DNA of 15,802 nt from the NCBI GenBank assembly GCA_910587545.1, contig CAJUMI010000056.1:1-15802 (forward strand), written 5' to 3'. Below, piece by piece: positions 11,809 to 15,802 of the stretch (position 1 is the stretch's first letter; each line of letters begins with the position of its first letter). The notes below the pieces were generated by a model. That model searched no databases, was not told the origin of the DNA, and was given only the letters and a program-made list of their open reading frames with translations. Position numbers and translations under genes: made by a program. Source of the stretch: an uncultured Muribaculaceae bacterium (GTDB lineage Bacteria > Bacteroidota > Bacteroidia > Bacteroidales > Muribaculaceae).

Positions 11809-13728
11809 TTATCTTATTACAGTCTTCGTTCCGTTAACAATGTATATGCCTGACGGAAGTGAGTTGATTTTATCGGCTGACATCCGGCGGCCGACACAAA
11901 TGCCCTGTAGATTGTATACGTCTGATTTTGTATTCCTGTCTGCCTGTATAGCCTCTATCCCTGAAGTAGATGTGACCGATACATTCGTGTCAGTGTTTGT
12001 TTCGAATGTATATACGCCATTTTCAGGTTCGATGATGTCCATTCCGACAGAGACGACAATGCTGCCGTTTTCGGAGTCCGTAGGCGAGATTGTGAAAAGC
12101 GTGTTGCCGACGGCTTTGACCGGAGCAGTATAGTCAACGTCCGTGATAACGTCTTTTTTTACCTTATATCCGTCGAGAGCGTTGTCGGATACGGTAAAAG
12201 TGACATCGTAGACTGTCGGTTCTTCCATGAAAAATACTTTGTATACATCGTTGTGTGCGACATTGGCATCTTCGAAGTATTTTGCGCCTTCATAGTCAGG
12301 CTCTATAAACTCTCCGTTCTTGTATGCATAGAAACCGCTGTATTCTCCTGATGCATAAACATTGAATGATCCATCTTCATCACGGAAGTTTATGAGATTA
12401 TATCCATTCTGCGGTTGTGGCAGCTCTTCGTATTTATCGAAGTATGTTCTGAAATTCCCAAACGATAAAGCGCTGAAGTCGGAAAAATAGATTGCCAATT
12501 GGTTGTCTCGACGTATTTCGGAAGTCACAATGGTGTATTCATCACCTTCTTTGAGCGTGAGATATAAATTTCTGTATCTGTTCCAATCACTGGTGGAGAG
12601 ATAATCTTTACTGGAAGCATCGGTGAATGTCTCGAACTCGTAACCTTTTGCTTCGCTGAAAACTACATAGGAATTCTTTTCGGAAAACTCAACAATGCTT
12701 GTTCCCTCTTCGAGGCGCAGCCTTGAATTGCCTAGCATCGCGGTGATGCCATCTGCCCCGATTGTATTGAACTTAACGTTGAACGTCGAGTATTTATGTC
12801 CCGTGAGTTCAATATTGTGATCACAATCTATCATCTCAATGGTGTGTTGGCTGAAAGCATTTCTTTTGGCGCCGTTATCAATGAGCTCATCGATTTTGTG
12901 GTCTCCGTCGAAGCCTATCGCTATTTTGTCGGCCGGGTCAGCCTCGAATCCGGCATCAGTCAGGCATGCCGCTAAATTGTCAACATCTTTATCGTTGATG
13001 CGAATGTATTTTATCATTTCTGTCGGACCGTTGAGCGAGAGAGTGGTTTTGAATTTCATGCCTTCGGGAAAATCTGCGGTTACATCGATCTGCTCTACGT
13101 ACATAGGGCTGTCATCTGTGTTACCGGTAAGATTGATAAGGTAGTAGCCGTCCGAGAGCTTTGATATTTCCTTATCTCCGACATTGACTTTGTAGATCAG
13201 ATCGCTATATGTACGGGTTTTGATTATAAGATCGGCCTCTTCTTCGGGATTGTAAGGAATGGAAATGGTGTTCTGATCAGGCTTGAATTCTTTGCCGTCG
13301 GCACGCTTTATCGTCACTTTAGAGCAATTGTCCATATTGACGGTGACTGATTTTGAGCGATAGATGTTTTCATCGATGACACTGAGCGAGTAAGGGTCGG
13401 ATGGACTGTCCCAACCGGATGCATATATCTGGAAATATTTATCCCACATGCTTTTAGTGATAGTTTCACCTGTCGAATCTTTTAAGATCACGATATCGCT
13501 TTCGTTGTAAGGGATGAAATAGAGCGCCTCATATGAAGGGATATGAATTTTGTTTTCACCGTTGACAAGCTCGATGACTTGTACATCGGTGTCGTCTGCA
13601 TTTTCGCCGACTACTGCTTTTACGCGTTCGGCGCCTTCAATGACGTTGAGCACGATGTCCCAATCGGCTGCCGATGCAGTAAAACAACAAACGGCGAGCG
13701 ATAGGATTAGAGTGTAAAACTTTTTCAT
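11809..13728 (-). CDS. Large secreted protein with C-terminal sorting tail
   Basis: The protein has 639 residues. MKKFYTLILSLAVCCFTASA is a clear signal peptide, cleaved at about ASA-AD. The body is acidic and rich in beta structure. Similar segments recur: SMWDKYFQIYASGWDSPSDPYSL (93-115) and SDWNRYRNLYLTLKEGDEYTI (380-400), both a W-x-x-Y signature followed by a Y-x-V/I strand. Other repeats are of the G-N-T-L-F-T-I type (about 541-547). The end (590-639) has GIEAI, then VYNLQGICVGRR, then LPSGIYIVNGTKTVIR, the Bacteroidales sorting-tail pattern related to type IX secretion. A surface-bound or secreted, possibly adhesive or binding role is likely, but no catalytic motif is seen. It lies 44 bases after the gene at 13773, without a visible promoter between, so the two may be cotranscribed. 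A strong terminator follows. Confidence 0.85.
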   Translation of the reverse strand: MKKFYTLILSLAVCCFTASAADWDIVLNVIEGAERVKAVVGENADDTDVQVIELVNGENKIHIPSYEALYFIPYNESDIVILKDSTGETITKSMWDKYFQIYASGWDSPSDPYSLSVIDENIYRSKSVTVNMDNCSKVTIKRADGKEFKPDQNTISIPYNPEEEADLIIKTRTYSDLIYKVNVGDKEISKLSDGYYLINLTGNTDDSPMYVEQIDVTADFPEGMKFKTTLSLNGPTEMIKYIRINDKDVDNLAACLTDAGFEADPADKIAIGFDGDHKIDELIDNGAKRNAFSQHTIEMIDCDHNIELTGHKYSTFNVKFNTIGADGITAMLGNSRLRLEEGTSIVEFSEKNSYVVFSEAKGYEFETFTDASSKDYLSTSDWNRYRNLYLTLKEGDEYTIVTSEIRRDNQLAIYFSDFSALSFGNFRTYFDKYEELPQPQNGYNLINFRDEDGSFNVYASGEYSGFYAYKNGEFIEPDYEGAKYFEDANVAHNDVYKVFFMEEPTVYDVTFTVSDNALDGYKVKKDVITDVDYTAPVKAVGNTLFTISPTDSENGSIVVSVGMDIIEPENGVYTFETNTDTNVSVTSTSGIEAIQADRNTKSDVYNLQGICVGRRMSADKINSLPSGIYIVNGTKTVIR

Positions 13729-13772
13729 AATTGAATTATTAATCGGAATGTCTGAATAAGAATTGATCGGAT

Positions 13773-15605
13773 TTAGAAGACCACTTTAACAGACCTGTCG
13801 GCAATGCGCACAATATACATGCCTTTTTCGCCGAGGGTCACGGTTACAAGTTGCGAACCGTTGTGGTCGGATGCCACTTGCCGCCCTGAGATGTCAAACA
13901 CGTCGACCGGCAGGCATTCGGGATTGACAATAAATAGTTGACCGTTTTCGACGAAGGCTTTTGCAGAAAAACGGCTGTTGGTTGTATCTTCGATGCCTGA
14001 TGTGGCTACACTGTAGGTTTGTTCTGCGGTATACGGGCTACGGACATATTCGTTGATTGAAAAATGCATTTCATCCCATATTTCGCGCACGGCCCGGATA
14101 CGGAAATTCAAATCAGATCCACGCAAGAGATCAAATACGGGAATTTTTATCTGATTGTCGTCAGTTTTGGCGATGGAATATATAACTTTTACTTTTTCAC
14201 CGGCCTTGAGTTGTTGTGTGATGCGGAGATTGTCGATGAAAAGATATCCGGCGGTGGCGCATATTTCAACTGCCGAGAGTTTAGTGCCTCCGGAAAGATC
14301 GACAGAATATGACCCCCATTCGGCCGGAAGATCAGTGATGGTTTGGCGATTAACGGCAGTTGCTTCGTTGTTTTCAAGGTCGATGGTCAACATTCGTATG
14401 ATCGCGTTACAGATATCAAGATCGGTGACGTAGGCACCGTAGAGATCGGCCGAGACAGACACTTTCCCCCCTGCGGCGGATAAATCCATGTATGGAGATT
14501 GAAGATAAGCCGGTTGACCGTACTGTTGGTAATAATAGCCGGTCAGGCCATAGGCGCCATTGATGTGAGCGGGATTCTCGGCTATCCAGCCGGGTTGGTT
14601 GGTGTATTGGTCGAGTTCTTCCTGTAATGGCAGATCCCATATCGGCTCAGTCGGAGTGCCGGAGCATACGAGTTTATCGAAATTTTCCTCGCAAAGCACG
14701 AATGTCTCGTCGGCTTTGGCTTCGTGTGAACGAAACGCTTCAAGTTCATAATATTCCGCTCCTGGGACATCCGTCCATGATATAGTTAGATTGTCTGACC
14801 CGTCGGGTGTTACATTGATGTCTGTGGGGGTGATGAGCCCGCAAACTTTTACGGGTTTGGATTCCGGTGATTGTTGAAGGCCCTTGGTGGCTTTCACCGT
14901 ATAATAATATATATTGTTCCAGGTTTCGATACCGGTGAAGGTGTGATGACATTCATCTGTTTTGAGGTCTTTTACTATGTAGTTATGGGTTTTGTCGCGG
15001 TCGTTGTTGATTGTGTACAGGCTGACGAGATAGCCGTCGGCTTGGTCTACGGCATCCCAACAGGCTGTGAAACTGTCGGTCCTGAAGTCAGTGTAACCTT
15101 CGGCGACGGGGGTCTCTACTTTAGGATCCAGAAACTTGATCTCGATGTCGTCGAAATATGCGGCGGCGTCATAGCCTGAGAACTGGAAGAAATATTCACT
15201 GCCTTTGCGTGGTTTGTCAAACACGAATTTATATTCAATCCACTCATCATAGCATTTGGCATAATCGTTTTGGTGAGTGACCGCGGGTCGTGTTTTATCG
15301 GTATAGTCGACCATGTAGACTTCGACATAATCGAAATTGTAGTCATTGTCGCCCAGACGCCCTTTGAAGGTCACGACGACCGGCTTGCCATTGTCGGGAA
15401 TCGTAATAATAGGTGAGCATAGGTTGGCGTCGTTATTGGCGTTGCGGTCGATGTATACGCATCCTCCGGCCTGATATACGGCATAAGCCGCACTCCACCC
15501 CGGTGTGGCAGTGAGTTCCGGCGATATATAGCCGTCGAGGAGTTCAGTGTCAGGGGCACCTACGCTCCCTTTTGTGAATTTTGAAAAATCTTCAGACACG
15601 AGCAT
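13773..15605 (-). CDS. Multidomain secreted protein: jelly-roll, FN3, nested jelly-roll, sorting tail; start uncertain
   Basis: The product has 610 residues from the only in-frame ATG. A jelly-roll-like module (1-160: LVSEDFSKF, PGW, YQAGG, CSPIITIP, FDDIEIKFL) is followed by a fibronectin-III-like domain (165-256). A second FN3-like domain begins at 257 (ISWTDVPGAEYYELEAF). It is interrupted by another copy of the jelly-roll (303-465: VLCEENFDKL, PGW, LQSPYMDL, YLFIDNLRI) and seems to finish at 467-535 (LNFRIRAVREI...SPYTAEQTYSV). The end 550-610, QLFIVNP...VDVFDISGRQV...GMYIVRIADRSVKVVF, is a classic type IX secretion type A sorting domain. No signal peptide is present. The frame stays open upstream to a stop at 15750-15752 without ATG, GTG or TTG, so the true start is lost, shifted or unusual. 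It is probably a surface carbohydrate- or protein-binding protein. Confidence 0.78.
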   Translation of the reverse strand: MLVSEDFSKFTKGSVGAPDTELLDGYISPELTATPGWSAAYAVYQAGGCVYIDRNANNDANLCSPIITIPDNGKPVVVTFKGRLGDNDYNFDYVEVYMVDYTDKTRPAVTHQNDYAKCYDEWIEYKFVFDKPRKGSEYFFQFSGYDAAAYFDDIEIKFLDPKVETPVAEGYTDFRTDSFTACWDAVDQADGYLVSLYTINNDRDKTHNYIVKDLKTDECHHTFTGIETWNNIYYYTVKATKGLQQSPESKPVKVCGLITPTDINVTPDGSDNLTISWTDVPGAEYYELEAFRSHEAKADETFVLCEENFDKLVCSGTPTEPIWDLPLQEELDQYTNQPGWIAENPAHINGAYGLTGYYYQQYGQPAYLQSPYMDLSAAGGKVSVSADLYGAYVTDLDICNAIIRMLTIDLENNEATAVNRQTITDLPAEWGSYSVDLSGGTKLSAVEICATAGYLFIDNLRITQQLKAGEKVKVIYSIAKTDDNQIKIPVFDLLRGSDLNFRIRAVREIWDEMHFSINEYVRSPYTAEQTYSVATSGIEDTTNSRFSAKAFVENGQLFIVNPECLPVDVFDISGRQVASDHNGSQLVTVTLGEKGMYIVRIADRSVKVVF

Positions 15606-15802
15606 CGTTATATCATAAATGTCGGTTTCGGATGGATTGTCTGTCGTTTGCTGTTGCGCGGTACGTAGCGGGTGATTGTGACAAATGTAGGTTTGAGCCG
15701 GAACCGGATGAGTTGCCGATAGTTGTGGCTGAGTAGAGAGTAAAATGAATTATTGCTGTCCGATAAAATTCAGAAAACGCGATACAGTATGGCTCGAACG
15801 CT
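15606..15802. other. Upstream region of the secreted-protein gene; no intact start
   Basis: No separate gene is seen. The minus strand is open in the frame of the downstream gene from 15749 and ends TDNPSETDIYDIT just before the ATG at 15605, which looks like coding sequence. No start codon lies in that frame. TACATTTG (15689 to 15682, minus) matches a -7 element but lacks a -33 partner. Either the 5' end of the gene has decayed, or a frame change hides the signal peptide. Confidence 0.4.

Noticed and set aside
1..15802. CRISPR arrays, tRNA or rRNA genes, insertion-sequence ends
   Set aside because: I looked for regularly spaced repeats, cloverleaf-like sequences and transposase motifs on both strands and saw none convincing.

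Overview
The window looks like a chromosomal segment of a Bacteroidales bacterium, most likely a Muribaculaceae-type gut commensal. The evidence is a DivIC/MutS gene order with Bacteroidota-type proteins, large secreted proteins ending in Bacteroidota C-terminal (type IX-like) sorting tails, several promoters of the TTG/TTTG...TAnnTTTG type, and few Shine-Dalgarno sequences. The genus is an inference; no rRNA or tRNA gene is present.

Region 1 (1-1870) is a small regulatory and stress block. A radical SAM gene runs off the left edge on the minus strand. It is divergent from an HxlR-family regulator (275-649). A second HxlR regulator (674-1042, minus) converges on the first and is divergent from a DJ-1/PfpI gene (1193-1795). 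Both divergent intergenic regions carry recognisable promoters and repeated or palindromic operator-like sequences. The DJ-1 gene ends in a strong intrinsic terminator.

Region 2 (1870-4860) is a mostly unrecognised, partly broken stretch. It starts with about 500 bases holding only a doubtful ORF. A tightly packed plus-strand cluster follows: a YCII-like protein missing its central segment, a probable secreted or lipoprotein whose 3' end is displaced into another frame at a run of six A, a HEAT-like protein split by a -1 frame change, and an acidic cytoplasmic protein that overlaps it by ATGA. Either the locus is decaying or the sequence contains indels.

Region 3 (4861-11744) is minus-strand. 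A secreted two-repeat surface protein lies at 4861-6543. Upstream of it is a housekeeping operon transcribed from about 11635: divIC-like septum protein, four-helix membrane protein, mutS, GNAT acetyltransferase and 6-phosphogluconolactonase-like beta-propeller. A 23-bp perfect hairpin lies between the operon's end and the surface-protein gene.

Region 4 (11745-15802) holds two more large minus-strand secreted proteins with C-terminal sorting tails. The upstream one (13773-15605) has a jelly-roll module apparently nested inside a fibronectin-III-like fold. It lacks a visible signal peptide or upstream start codon.

The most interesting unexplained parts are the two HxlR-controlled divergent loci with their operator architecture, and the frame-disrupted cluster at 2369-4717.
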